A stretch of DNA of 64,000 nucleotides. Origin: Phalacrocorax aristotelis. Its lineage: Eukaryota; Chordata; Aves; Suliformes; Phalacrocoracidae. The stretch covers positions 13,901,401 to 13,965,400 of the forward strand of contig NC_134310.1 in the NCBI RefSeq assembly GCF_949628215.1, given 5' to 3'. Position numbers and translations under genes: made by a program. Shown in pieces: positions 1 through 9,872 of the stretch. How positions within the stretch are numbered: position 1 is the first letter of the stretch; each line of letters opens with the position of its first letter. The notes under the pieces are model-generated. The model worked only from the letters and a program-made list of their open reading frames with translations. It was not told where the DNA came from and did no database searches.

Positions 1-371
1 CTCGAGCTGGCCCTGCCCAGTCAGAAATCCTACATACTGTGGAAGGGGATAGAGTCCCTGTAGTGCATGTAAAAATTATGCTGGGCAAAACAGTCTGGGT
101 TCTTCCTGCCTCAGGCAAAGGCAAACCCATTCGTGGGATTGCTTTTGCTCGAGGACCTGAGTGCACTTGGTGGGTGATGTGGGAGGATGGAGGAGTCCGG
201 TGTGTACCTCAAGGGGATTTGATTTTGGGTGAAAACAGCCAACGAACTGAATGGTATGCTGTTAATTGCTATGTAACGTTGTATGTCATCACTACTATGG
301 TTGCTATATGCCATATCAATGGTATCATGGTGGGAATCTTCCAAATTAATTTAAAAATGAACTTTGATTGA
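1..371 (+). pseudogene. ERV-L-like integrase C-terminus, copy 1 (cut by window edge)
   Basis: This is the last part of a retroviral pol gene. It begins at the window edge and is read in frame from base 3. It matches the integrase tail of the complete copy at 3853-10339, including the motifs KTVWVLPASGKGKP and CTWWVM. The tail region of integrase normally contacts DNA and the rest of the enzyme; the zinc-binding and catalytic parts lie outside the window. Where copies 2 and 4b end with TGA after GENSQ, this copy has CGA, so the frame runs on for about 40 further residues to a TGA at 369-371. No env follows. The assignment as family A pol is firm; function is not expected from this fragment alone. 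Confidence 0.85.
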
Positions 372-700
372 ACCAGGCAAAGTTCAGCGGTGATGGAACA
401 AGGACTAACAGTGCAGCAGTGATGGAATGAGGACTGACTTTGGCATGCAACGATCCAGCACCACACACGGCATCTCTCTGAAAGAATCGTACAATAGATG
501 GAACCCAAAGTCATGGACTAAATTAACTCAATGGACATTTCATGGACATTTTACAGGGGTGGTCCATAGACTCGGGGAATGATAAGTGAAATCTGTATAT
601 TCTGTTAAAGGATGAGAAGGTGGGTAGGGATTATTGAAATTGTATTGGATAATATGGGACCTGAGCATGATGTAAATGATATGGAATAAAGGGTGGATAC
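372..700 (+). other. 3' non-coding internal region of ERV copy 1, with hairpin
   Basis: Non-coding segment between the end of pol and the 3' LTR. It is recognisably the same as 9469-9872, 30842-31184 and 50455-50865. It holds the tandem TGGACATTT motif and the inverted pair ATGGAC (542-547) / GTCCAT (562-567), and ends in a purine-rich stretch before the LTR. Confidence 0.75.
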
Positions 701-1291
701 TGTCATGGTTTTAGCTGAGATAGAGTTATTTTCTTCACTGCAGCTGGCATAGTGCTGTGCTTTGGACTTAGTATGAAAACAATTTTGATAACACACCGAT
801 GTTTTTGTTGTTGCTGGGTAGCGCTTGTACTAGTCAAGGACTTTTCTAGCTTCCCATGCTCTGCCAGGTGCACAAGAAGCTGGGAGGGGAGCGGGGCACA
901 GCTAAGAGAGCGGATTCAAACTGGCCAAAGGGATATTCCATGTCATGCCCAGTATGTTAACTGGGAGGAGCTGGCCGGGGGAGGGAAGCGGCAATTGCAG
1001 CTCAGGGATGGGCAGCATCGGTCGGCGGGTGGTGAGCGATTGTAACGTTTGTGTTTCTGGTTTTTTCCCTTTTTCCCTTTTCCTTTTTATTATATTATCA
1101 TTATTGTAATTGTTATCATAATCATTATTACAATATTTTATTGTAATAATTAAACTGTTCTTATCTCAACCTACAAGTTTTTTTTTTTTGTGCTTTTGCT
1201 CTTCTGATTCTCTCCCCCGTCCCACAGGGGTGGGGGGAGTGAGCGAGTGGCTGCGTGGTGTTTAGTTGCCAACTGAGGCTGAACAACAACA
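701..1291 (+). mobile_element. 3' LTR of ERV copy 1
   Basis: The LTR starts TGTCATGG and ends CAACAACA, so it has TG...CA ends. It follows the purine-rich tract of copy 1. An ATTAAAC polyadenylation-type signal occurs in the AT-rich second half, followed by the conserved TTCTGATTCTCTCCCCC block and the GGGGGAGTGAGCGAG block seen in all related LTRs. It belongs to the TGTCATGG subfamily, unlike the TGTGCTGG LTRs of copies 2 and 3. The upstream partner LTR lies outside the window. Confidence 0.85.
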
Positions 1292-3172
1292 GGGTCTGCA
1301 CTGGTCTTGGTTTCTTGGTTCCAGACACCCCTCAAAAAGTTCATACTTGCTGTTTTTGAAATTATTTGTGTCTTACACAAAGTTTATGGCACGCATGTTG
1401 TGAATAGGCTAGCTCTTCAAAATGCATATGCGTATTTCTTACTAGTTCCTACATATCTGATGGGTCAGGCTTCTGTTATGGATGCTTGCAGAGTTTGCAC
1501 TGGCTAAGTCAACAATTCTGAAATCTTATTTCTTCTAAATGGAATGTGTGTTTGATCGTTATTTTCACTTAATAAAATAGCATGACCTTACATTAACCTT
1601 AGAGTTGAGCTGTCTAACTTTTTAATGCTCCTCTGGAATCCTTGGAAAGAGTGGCAGCTGGTTGGCATGAGGGGAGCAGAGTGAGTTGGCAGCTCTCTAG
1701 TGGGAGCCAGGGAAATGCAATGTATGTGCAGCTGGGAAAGCAGAAGCACAAGTCAACTGGAAGCCACAGTAAGGGGAGAATAAAAACAAAACCAGGTGGA
1801 AATGCTCTGAGAGACTTGGTAGAACTTGACAACAGAGGTAGTAGAGAGCGATGCTCCCTGAAGGAGAGTTGGGAGAGTAGCTATGTTGGTGGGAGGAGAG
1901 GAGGACCAAGTCCTGGGAGGAGCATGTAGTGATCAATCCTGATTATTCTCCCAGCCTTTGCTAGCTTATGATTAAGGGGATTCTTGAGTCAGAGGTGGCA
2001 TCTTTGTGAAAAGAGCTCTTCATTTTTCTCCTGTAAATCTGCCCCTTCTTTAATCCACATAAATTGCTAGACAGGTCAACATGTGGGAGGCTCCAAACAG
2101 AAAGAGTGGCCAGGTGTTAAACTATAGAAAAATGCCAGTAGATGGGAGTTGAATGCACCAGAAGTTATTAAAAAAAAAGTAAAAGAAGAGGAGAAAGATT
2201 GGGATATAGTTCTGTTAAGAAACACAAGACAAAGAAAATAAGGGAAAGAAGAGAGGGGCATAATGTTGCTGAACAGTGGAAGAGGAGCTGGACACCATAG
2301 TCAGATGTTTTGGAGCAGGAAGAGGAGCAGGACACCAGCTCCAGGGAAGAGATGTTGGAGCTGTGGGCCCTATATCTCATAAGGGAGTTCCAGCCCCTGA
2401 GGGAATGCAAGGCTAAGACCAGTGCTGAGGTCACGCATGGTTGTAAACCTTTTCAGGACTGGAGTTTGGCCAGGAAAAAAAGGGAAAGGATTTGAGGTTG
2501 AAAATAGTGGTATGATTGAATATTAAAATGGTAATAATAGACAAAGGATGGGCTGAGGTGTCAACCCTTGCCAGTGGCATGGATGGGAAGAGTTGAGCTG
2601 AAGAGAAATGTGAATGAGCCCTAGCAAAGAAGAGGAGATTAAGCCAGGGGAATGCAGTGGTGTGATGAGCGCTGGGCCTAAAAGAGAGTCCTGTTACTCA
2701 CTATGCAACCAAAGGGACAGAGATCTGAAAGTGTACTACAAAGGTGAGGGAATGAGTCCATCAGTGTGGGAGTCTTAATGACTGTCAGTGAGTAAAGGTG
2801 GAAGGAGATAGAGTAGGTGGGGGAGGAGCCTTCAGGGCAAAAGGATGTCTGTTACAAGTACAGCTTCTCAATTGGCACATCTGTCATGAGCCTTTCCAAG
2901 AGGCTGAACTCCCTAACACCTTTGCTTCACCACTTAGTTGGCTCTAGTTGCTGCTGTTTCTCTGGTGCAGTGAATAATTATTCAGCAAGGTTTTGCTGTA
3001 CTAATTAGTCACTATCTTTACAGTAATTGTGATACTAATTGTTGATGATTCATAAACTGCAGGGGCTGTAAGTCTTCAGTCATATGGGAAGGGAAAAGAT
3101 TTTTGTATTGGTGATTTAAAAGGGTGGGACTTCAATGAAGTGGTAAGTACGTTTTGCTTAATGGTACTGCTA
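1292..3172. other. No recognisable feature
   Basis: About 1.9 kb of ordinary-looking intergenic sequence. Short open frames exist, but none resembles a known protein or shows splice-bounded coding structure. No LTR or CR1 similarity was recognised. Confidence 0.5.
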
Positions 3173-3753
3173 TGATGTGGTTTAGCCCCAGCCGGCAACT
3201 AAGCACCACACAGCCGCTCGCCAGCGGGATAGGGGAAAGACTCAGAAGGGTAAAAGTGAGAAAACTCATGGGTTGAGATAAGAACAGTTTAATAATTAAA
3301 ACAAAGCAATAATAAGAACAACAATAATAATAATGAAAAGGGAAATAACGAGAGAGAGGCGAAACTGGGGGGGAGGAGGAGGATGGTGGAATAAACGACT
3401 AAAACAGAAAGTGACGCAATTGCTCACCATCCGCCAACCAATGCTGCCAGTCCTTGAGCCACAACCGCCTCCCCCAGGCCAACTCCCCCAGTTAATATAC
3501 TGGTCATGAAATTATATGGCATGGAATATCCCATTGGCCAGTTTGGGTCAGGCTGACTTGGCTGTGGCCCCTCCCCTCCTGGCTTCCTGTGCATGTGGCT
3601 GAGCATGGGAAGCTGGAAAAGTCCCTAACTAGTATAGGCACTACTGAGCAACACTTAGCAGCTACTTAACAAGAACTAAAACATCAATGTGCCATCAGCA
3701 CTATACCAGCTACAGTAAAGAAAATTAACTCTATCTCAGCCAAAACCAGCACA
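3173..3753 (-). mobile_element. Solo LTR, family A-related, minus strand
   Basis: Reverse-complement LTR. On the plus strand it begins TGATGTGGTTTAGCC and ends AAACCAGCACA, the mirror of the family LTR. It contains the antisense TTAATAATTAAAAC polyadenylation region and the TTAATATACTGG TATA-like region. No internal retroviral sequence adjoins it, so it is a solo LTR formed by LTR-LTR recombination. I see no clear target-site duplication. Confidence 0.85.
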
Positions 3754-3847
3754 GTAAGGTAACTGATAATCGCTGATTTATATAAAAACATAGGTTTTAA
3801 GAAAATACCATGGACTTAGTCTTTAATTCTTTGGTTAAAGGCTGATT

Positions 3848-3852
3848 CCTGT
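3848..3852. repeat. Target-site duplication, left (CCTGT)
   Basis: CCTGT directly precedes the 5' LTR of copy 2. An identical CCTGT directly follows the 3' LTR at 10340-10344. A 5-bp duplication is a normal product of retroviral integration and fixes both ends of the provirus. Confidence 0.9.
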
Positions 3853-4347
3853 TGTGCTGGTTTTGGCTGAGAAGGGGTTAATTCTCCTCACTGTGGGTGT
3901 CGGCTACCTTTCCAGCTTCCCGCGCTCACCCGCGTGGCGGGGGGGGCTGGTAGGGGCAGGGCCATGGTGGGGGCGGCTGACTCCGACTGGCCAATGGGAT
4001 GTTCATTCCATACCATGTGACACCATGACCAATATATTGAGGGGGGGGGCAGTGGCAGCGCGTAGGCAGCGTGGCGTCGGGTCGGCGGGTGGCGAGCGGC
4101 TGCGGCGCGTGCGGTTTGTTCCGGCGGTTCGTTCCCCCTCTCCCCTCCCTTCCCCCCTCCCCCGGGGCTTTGCGCCTCTCGTTGTTCTCCTTTACATTGC
4201 ATTTCTATTGTTGTTTCTTTTAATTTTAATTATTAAACTGTTCTTATCCCAACCCACGAGCATTACCCTTCTGATTCTCTCCCCCATCTACCGGTGGGGG
4301 AGTGAGTGAGCGACTGTGTGGGGCTGAGCTGCCGCTAAACCACGACA
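3853..4347 (+). mobile_element. 5' LTR of provirus copy 2
   Basis: 495 bp, from TGTGCTGG to ACCACGACA. A TATA-like ATATATT lies at 4032-4038 and an ATTAAA polyadenylation-type hexamer at 4232-4237. The GC-rich stretch at about 4060-4170 would lie just downstream of initiation. The partner LTR is 9873-10339; it is similar but lacks about 28 bp in the GC-rich block. Confidence 0.9.
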
Positions 4348-4354
4348 GTCTTTT

Positions 4355-4372
4355 TGGCGCCCAACGTGGGAC
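4355..4372 (+). promoter_or_regulatory. Primer binding site, tRNA-Lys type
   Basis: TGGCGCCCAACGTGGGAC begins 7 bp after the LTR. It matches the lysine-tRNA primer binding site (TGGCGCCCAACGTGGGGC) except at one position. ERV-L elements of mammals are named for tRNA-Leu, so a Lys-type site in an ERV-L-like element is worth noting. Confidence 0.85.
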
Positions 4373-4412
4373 TCAAGGGTTGGAGATAACAACAGCTGCT
4401 GGTCACAGCACC

Positions 4413-5351
4413 ATGTTGTCCTTTTTGCAGTTGGTGTTAAAGATTGGTGTTGGTTTGCTGAGTCTGCTGTGTTCTGCTGTGATTAGTAATGTTTTGCCTA
4501 CAAGATTTGTTATACAAACACTCGTTTTCAGCTTTATCTGGTGTTTGGGGTTTTTGCTGAAACCGTTACTGTACTTTGGATGCCACCTTGTTGAGGCGAT
4601 TAGCAATTATACCTCCTCCTCTGAGAGATTTTATATGGAGGAAATACAGAATAGTACCTTTGCAACTTTGTTCTATGATGTCTGTGCCTTTGTTACAACA
4701 ACGTTTTTGTATCTTGAACATCCTTGGGTGGTTAAGGTGCACTTATTGTTAGTTTCTGGGCATGTTGTTTTGGTTTTGACTAAGCAACTTAAGAATATCA
4801 CCCAGAAATCTGCCCCGAGGCTTGATAGTTACGAGTGGCAGGGCATGTGGGATAGCATGGGCAAATACCTAGGGCAGTGGGCACCCCCAGTGTTTTGGAG
4901 TTTCACTCCCGAACAAGTGCAGAATCCTAAAAAACTAGTAGACTATTTGGAGAAAGTATGTTGTTACGCTGGGAACTCCAGAGAGACACAGATAACTGCA
5001 ACATGCTGGGGTCTGGCCCATGCATACCGAGCCCTGCTCAACAGTATTCAGTGCCCCCAGGGGGAAGAGAATGTCTCTGGATTGAAATGCAAAGTGACAG
5101 GCACTGTAGACAATCCAGCCCTGACAACAGGCACTGCAGCCACTCAAAACCCCACAACAAGTACCGGAGCTAGCTCAGAAAATAAACCCGTACCAGTATC
5201 AGTTGCCCCCATACACAAGATGAAATATTGGAAGCGGACATCAACTCGTTTAGAAAGGGATGATGAAGAACCAGGGCCATCGCGGGGAGAGGAGGGAGAA
5301 GTAATAAATGAAATAGAGACAACCCGATCCCTGTCCTTAAGCGAGTTGTGA
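4413..5351 (+). CDS. gag: ERV-L-like Gag, N-terminal membrane-type domain (copy 2)
   Basis: 312 codons from the first ATG after the primer binding site; the frame is open further upstream into the LTR, but this ATG is conserved in all copies. Residues 1-125 are strongly hydrophobic, with four candidate membrane segments (about 4-28, 33-58, 83-101, 106-123). N-x-S/T sequons occur at Asn65, Asn80 and Asn128. Residues 140-235 form a soluble, Trp-rich part (WDSMGKYLGQWAPP, then FTPEQVQNP), followed by a low-complexity Thr/Pro/Ser linker. The frame stops at TGA 5349-5351 and continues in the same frame into the capsid-like part. Copy 5 has CAA at this codon and copy 4b CGA, so the stop looks like a later mutation. 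A conventional matrix domain is not recognisable. Membrane topology is inference. Confidence 0.75.
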   Translation: MLSFLQLVLKIGVGLLSLLCSAVISNVLPTRFVIQTLVFSFIWCLGFLLKPLLYFGCHLVEAISNYTSSSERFYMEEIQNSTFATLFYDVCAFVTTTFLYLEHPWVVKVHLLLVSGHVVLVLTKQLKNITQKSAPRLDSYEWQGMWDSMGKYLGQWAPPVFWSFTPEQVQNPKKLVDYLEKVCCYAGNSRETQITATCWGLAHAYRALLNSIQCPQGEENVSGLKCKVTGTVDNPALTTGTAATQNPTTSTGASSENKPVPVSVAPIHKMKYWKRTSTRLERDDEEPGPSRGEEGEVINEIETTRSLSLSEL

Positions 5352-5354
5352 GAT

Positions 5355-6281
5355 ATGCGAAAAGATTATAGCCGTCGTTCAGGTGAGCCCATTGTCACCT
5401 GGCTGCTCCGATGCTGGGATAATGGGGCCAGTAGCCTGGAACTAGAGGGAAAAGAAGCCAAACAATTGGGATCCCTTTCTGGGGAAGGGGGTGTTGACAA
5501 AGCAATTGGAAAAAAACAACAAGACCTCAGCCTCTGGAGGTGGCTTCTGTATGGAGTGAAGGAAAGGTATCCCTTTAAAGAAGATGTTACATATCACCCA
5601 GGAAAATGGACAACTATGGAGAAAGGCATCCAGTATCTAAGGGAATTAGCTGTGTTTGAGGTGATTTATGGTGACCTGGACGATCAACGGTCATCCAAAG
5701 ATCCAGATGAAGCCGAGTGCACACGACCCATGTGGTGGAAGTTTGTACGGAGCGCACCATCTTTGCATGCAAACTCATTGGCAGTAATGTCCTGGAAAGA
5801 TGACGAGACACCAACGGTGGCAGAGGTGATAGATAGACTCCGGGATTACGACACAAATCTCTCTTCCTCGCTTGTCTCTGCTGTGGAGAAACTATCCCAA
5901 GAGGTCCAGCAACTCAGAGAAGATCTGTCCTACTCCCCACCTCGACAGAGTAGTGTCTCAGCTGTTAGGAATAAGCGTCCTTTGGCTCAAAGAAGGGGAT
6001 ACACACCACGGGCCACCCTATGGTTCTACCTGCGTGACCACGGAGAGGACATGATGAAGTGGGGTGGCAAGCCTACTTCGACCCTACAGGCACGAGTACA
6101 TGAACTGCAAGGAAGAACAGTCACTCAGGGAGGCTCTTCCAGGAAAGCTGCTGCTCCAGTTTCCAGTGAGCAAGTCCCCAGACAGAGGAGTAGAAGCGCA
6201 GATTTTATTTCTAAGTGTAATAGAGGGACTCCTGATTCACATTTACAGGAAGTGAGTTGTGACTGCCATGATCAGGACTAG
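5355..6281 (+). CDS. gag: ERV-L-like Gag, capsid-like part (copy 2)
   Basis: Same frame as the preceding segment, open for 308 codons. The first 190 residues (WLLRCWDNGASS, SLWRWLLYGVKERYPF, GIQYLRELAVFEVIYGDL) are predicted to be mainly helical and take the place of the capsid. A coiled-coil-like stretch follows (VSAVEKLSQEVQQLRED), then an Arg/Ser-rich basic tail (QVPRQRSRSADF) that could bind RNA. The end has three cysteines and one histidine (SCDCHDQD) but no complete CCHC zinc knuckle. It ends at an amber codon (6279-6281) that leads in frame into pol. Gag would form the particle shell. The function assignment is by position and resemblance to ERV-L gag. Confidence 0.75.
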   Translation: MRKDYSRRSGEPIVTWLLRCWDNGASSLELEGKEAKQLGSLSGEGGVDKAIGKKQQDLSLWRWLLYGVKERYPFKEDVTYHPGKWTTMEKGIQYLRELAVFEVIYGDLDDQRSSKDPDEAECTRPMWWKFVRSAPSLHANSLAVMSWKDDETPTVAEVIDRLRDYDTNLSSSLVSAVEKLSQEVQQLREDLSYSPPRQSSVSAVRNKRPLAQRRGYTPRATLWFYLRDHGEDMMKWGGKPTSTLQARVHELQGRTVTQGGSSRKAAAPVSSEQVPRQRSRSADFISKCNRGTPDSHLQEVSCDCHDQD

Positions 6282-6326
6282 AGGGGCCCTGCCTCCAGCC
6301 GGGTGGAGGAAAGGGATAACCGGGCT
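6279..6326 (+). promoter_or_regulatory. Gag-pol amber codon with candidate readthrough pseudoknot (copy 2)
   Basis: TAG at 6279-6281 separates gag and pol in one frame. Ten bases downstream CCTCCA (6292-6297) pairs perfectly with TGGAGG (6304-6309). The loop begins GCC (6298-6300) and can pair with GGC at 6323-6325 downstream, an H-type pseudoknot arrangement. Gammaretroviruses express Pol by suppression of an in-frame UAG followed by a pseudoknot at similar spacing. TAG is kept in copies 3 (27895) and 4b (46503). The pairing is read from sequence; activity is inference. Confidence 0.55.
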
Positions 6327-9300
6327 TACTGGACTGTGTGGATCCAATGGCCTGGCACGTCCGACCCACAGGAGTATAAAGCTTTAGTGGACACCGGTGC
6401 ACAGTGCACCTTAATGCCATCAAACTATATAGGGACAGAACCCATCAGCATTGCTTGAGTGACAGGGGGATCCCAAGAGCTAACTGTATTGGAGGCCGAA
6501 GTGAGCCTAACTGGCAATGAGTGGCAGAAGCACCCCATTGTGACTGGCCCAGAGGCTCCGTGCATCCTTGGCATAGACTACCTCAGGAGAGGGTATTTCA
6601 AGGACCCAAAAGGTTACAAGTGGGCTTTTGGTGTAGCTGCCTTGGAGATGGAGGAAATTAAACAGCTGTGTACCTTGCCCGGTCTCTCAAAGGACCCTTC
6701 TGTGGTGGGGTTGCTGAAGGTCGAAGAACAACAGGTGCCAATCACCACCACAACAGTGCACCGGCGGCAATATCGCACCAACAGAGACTCTCTGATCCCC
6801 ATCCATAAATTCATTCACCAACTGAGGAGCCAAGGAGTCATCAGTAAAACCCACTCACCCTTTAACAGTCCCATATGGCCAGTGTGGAAGTCTAATGGAG
6901 AGTGGAGACTAACAGTAGACTATCGTGGCCTGAATGAAGTCACTCCACCATTGAGTGCTGCTGTGCCAGACATGCTAGAACTTCAATACGAACTGGAGTC
7001 CAAGGCAGCCAAGTGCTATGCCACAATTGATATTGCTAATGCATTCTTCTCCATCCCTCTGGCAGCAGAGTGCAGGCCACAGTTTGCTTTCACATGGAGG
7101 GGCGTCCAGTACACCTGGAATCGACTGCCCCAGGGGTGGAAACACAGTCCTACCATTTGCCATGGACTGATTCAGACTGTACTGGGACAGGGAGAAGCTC
7201 CAGAACACCTTCAATACATTGATGACATCATTGTGTTGGGCAATGCAGCGGAAGAAGTTTTTGAGAAAGGAGAGAAAATAGTCCAAATCCTTCTGAAAGC
7301 TGGTTTTGCCATAAAACAAAGTAAGGTGAAGGGACCTGCATGAGAAATCCAGTTCTTAGGAATCAAATGGCAAGATGGTCGTCGTCAGATCCCCCTGGAT
7401 GTGATCAACAAAATAGCAGCCATGTCTCCACCAACCAGCAAAAAGGAAACACAAGCTTTCTTGGGCGTTGTGGGTTTTTGGAGAATGCATATTCCAAATT
7501 ACAGTCTGATCGTGAGCCCTCTCTATCAAGTGACCCGGAAAAAGAATGATTTCAAATGGGGCCCTGAGCAACAACAAGCCTTTGAACAGATTAAACGAGA
7601 AATAGTTCATGCAGTAGCTCTTGGGCCAGTCCGGGCAGGACAAGATATAAAAAAATGTGCTCTACACTGCAGCCGGAGAGAATGGCCCTACCTGGAGCCT
7701 CTGGCAGAAAGCACCAGGGGAGACCCGGGGTCGACCCCTGGGGTTTTGGAGTCGGGGATACAGAGGGTCCGAAGCCCGCTATACTCCAACTGAAAAAGAG
7801 CTATTGGCAGCATATGAAAGGGTCCAAGCTGCTTCAGAAGTGGTTGGTACTGAGGCACAGTTGCTCCTGGCACCCCGACTGCCAGTGCTGGGCTGGATGT
7901 TCAGAGGGAATGTCCCCTCTACACACCATGCAACTGATGCTACGTGGAGTAAATGGGTTGCACTGATCACCCAGCGGGCTCGAGTAGGAAACCCCAGTCG
8001 CCCAGGAATCTTGGAAGTGATTATGGACTGGCCAGAAGGCAAAGATTTTGGATTATCACCAGAGGAGGAGGTGACACGTGCTGAAGAAGCCCCACTGTAT
8101 AACACACTGCCAGAAAAGGAGAAGCAGTATGCCCTGTTCACTGATGGGTCCTGTCGCCTTGTGGGAAAGCACCGGAGATGGAAGGCTGCTGTATGGAGTC
8201 CTACATGACAAGTAGCAGAAACTGCTGAAGGAGAAGGTGAATCGAGCCAGTTTGCAGAGGTAAAGGCCATCCAGCTGGCCTTAGACATCGCTGAACGGGA
8301 AAAGTGGCCAGTGCTCTATCTCTATACTGACTCCTGGATGGTGGCAAATGCCCTGTGGGGCTGGCTGCAGCAGTGGAAGCAAAGCAACTGGCAGCACAGA
8401 GGCAAACCCATCTGGGCTGCCACATTGTGGCAAGATATTGCTGCCCGGGTAGAGAAACTGGTTGTAAAGGTACGGCATGTGGATGCTCACGTCCCCAAGA
8501 GTCGGGCCACTGAAGAACATCGGAACAACCGGCAGGTAGATCAGGCTGCCAAGACCGAAGTGGCTGAGGTGGATCTGGACTGGCAACATAAGGGTAAACT
8601 ATTTCTAGCTCGGTGGGCCCATGACACCTCAGGCCATCAAGGGAGAGATGCAACATACAGGTGGGCTCGTGATCAAGGGGTGGAGTTGACCATGGATATT
8701 ATTGCACAGGTTATCCACGAATGTGACACATGCGCTGCAATCAAGCAGGCGAAGCGGGTAAAGCCTCTGTGGTATGGGGGACGATGGCTGAAATATAAAT
8801 ATGGGGAGGCCTGGCAAATTGACTATATCACACTCCCACAGACCCGCCAAGGCAAGCGCCGTGTGCTTACAATGGTAGAAACAACGACTGGCTGGCTGGA
8901 AACATATTCTGTCCCCCACGCCACTGCCCGGAACACTATCCTAGGTCTTGAGAAACAAGTCCTGTGGCGACATGGCACCCCAGAGAGGATTGAGTCAGAC
9001 AATGGGACTCATTTCCGAAATAGCCTCATAGACACCTGGGCCAAAGAGCATGGCATTGAGTGGGTGTATCACATCCCCTATCACGCACCAGCCTCTGGGA
9101 AAATTGAACGGTACAATGGACTGTTAAAAACTACACTGAGAGCAATGGGGGGTGGAACATTCAAGCACTGGGATACACATTTAGCAAAAGCCACCTGGTT
9201 AGTCAACACAAGGGGATCTGCCAACCGAGCTGGCCCTGCCCAGTCAGAAATCCTACATACTGTGGAAGGGGATAGAGTCCCTGTAGTGCACGCAAAAAGT

Positions 9301-9468
9301 ATGCTGGGCAAAACAGTCTGGGTTCTTCCTGCCTCCGGCAAAGGCAAACCCATTTGTGGGATTGCTTTTGCTCGAGGACCTGGGTGCACTTGGTGGGTGA
9401 TGCGGGAGGATGGAGGAGTCCGATGTGTGCCTCAAGGAGATTTGGTTTTGGGTGAAAACAGTCAATGA
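6282..9468 (+). pseudogene. pol: ERV-L-like pol: protease, RT, RNase H, integrase (copy 2)
   Basis: Polyprotein in the gag frame after the amber codon. Protease: active-site DTGAQ at 6390-6404. Reverse transcriptase: LTVDYRGLNE, LPQGWKHSP, and catalytic YIDD at 7215-7226. The connection and RNase H follow, with FTDGS at 8137-8151 and TDSWMV near 8328. Integrase: zinc-binding H-x4-H and CDTC (about 8620-8735), catalytic Asp in WQIDY, Asp in ESDNG and Glu in GKIERYNG, so the DDE triad is complete. The coding chain is broken by TGA at 6456-6458, 7341-7343 and 8206-8208, and by one extra A in an A-run near 7645-7655 that shifts the frame. The last 385 codons (8311-9468) are uninterrupted. No env follows. 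Confidence 0.9.
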
Positions 9469-9855
9469 ACTGAATGGCACAATGTGAACTGCTCTATAAT
9501 ATTGTGTGTCACCTCTGTGTTGTATCAGTGATATCAGAGTACGAGCCTCCCAACCCATGGAAGATCAACTCTGAAACAAGCCGTGCAGCAGTGATGGAAC
9601 GATGACTGACTCGGTATGCAGCAACCCAACGCCACACACCATCTCTCCCACCCTGAAAGACTGATACAACAGATGGAGCCCGGAGTCATGGATTGGGTGA
9701 ACTCTATGGACATTTTAATGGACATTTTACAGGGAAGGTCCATAGACTAAAGGAATGATGTCTGTGTATTATGGTAAAGGATGGGAAGGGGAGGGGTGGT
9801 GGTTGGTAAGGTTGTATTGGATGGTATGGGACCTGGGCATGGTGTAAATGGTATG
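9469..9855 (+). other. Conserved 3' non-coding internal region (copy 2)
   Basis: About 390 bp between pol and the polypurine tract. It is not open in any frame but is recognisably conserved in copies 1, 3 and 4b and, in its second half, in the more distant family B (59360-59654). Conservation without coding suggests an RNA-level role such as export, packaging or 3' processing; that is inference. Confidence 0.7.
9706..9743 (+). other. Conserved hairpin with repeated TGGACATTTTA (copy 2)
   Basis: ATGGAC occurs at 9706-9711 and again at 9718-9723. The second copy is followed by 14 bases and then its perfect complement GTCCAT at 9738-9743. The same stem and a 14-base loop are present at 542-567, 31030-31055 and 50711-50736; family B keeps five pairs (59503-59526). 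Confidence 0.65.
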
Positions 9856-9872
9856 GAATAAGGGGTGGAGAA
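9856..9872 (+). promoter_or_regulatory. Polypurine tract (copy 2)
   Basis: GAATAAGGGGTGGAGAA lies directly before the 3' LTR. It is purine-only apart from two T residues and is identical before the 3' LTRs of copies 3 and 4b. It is the expected plus-strand primer position. Confidence 0.8.
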
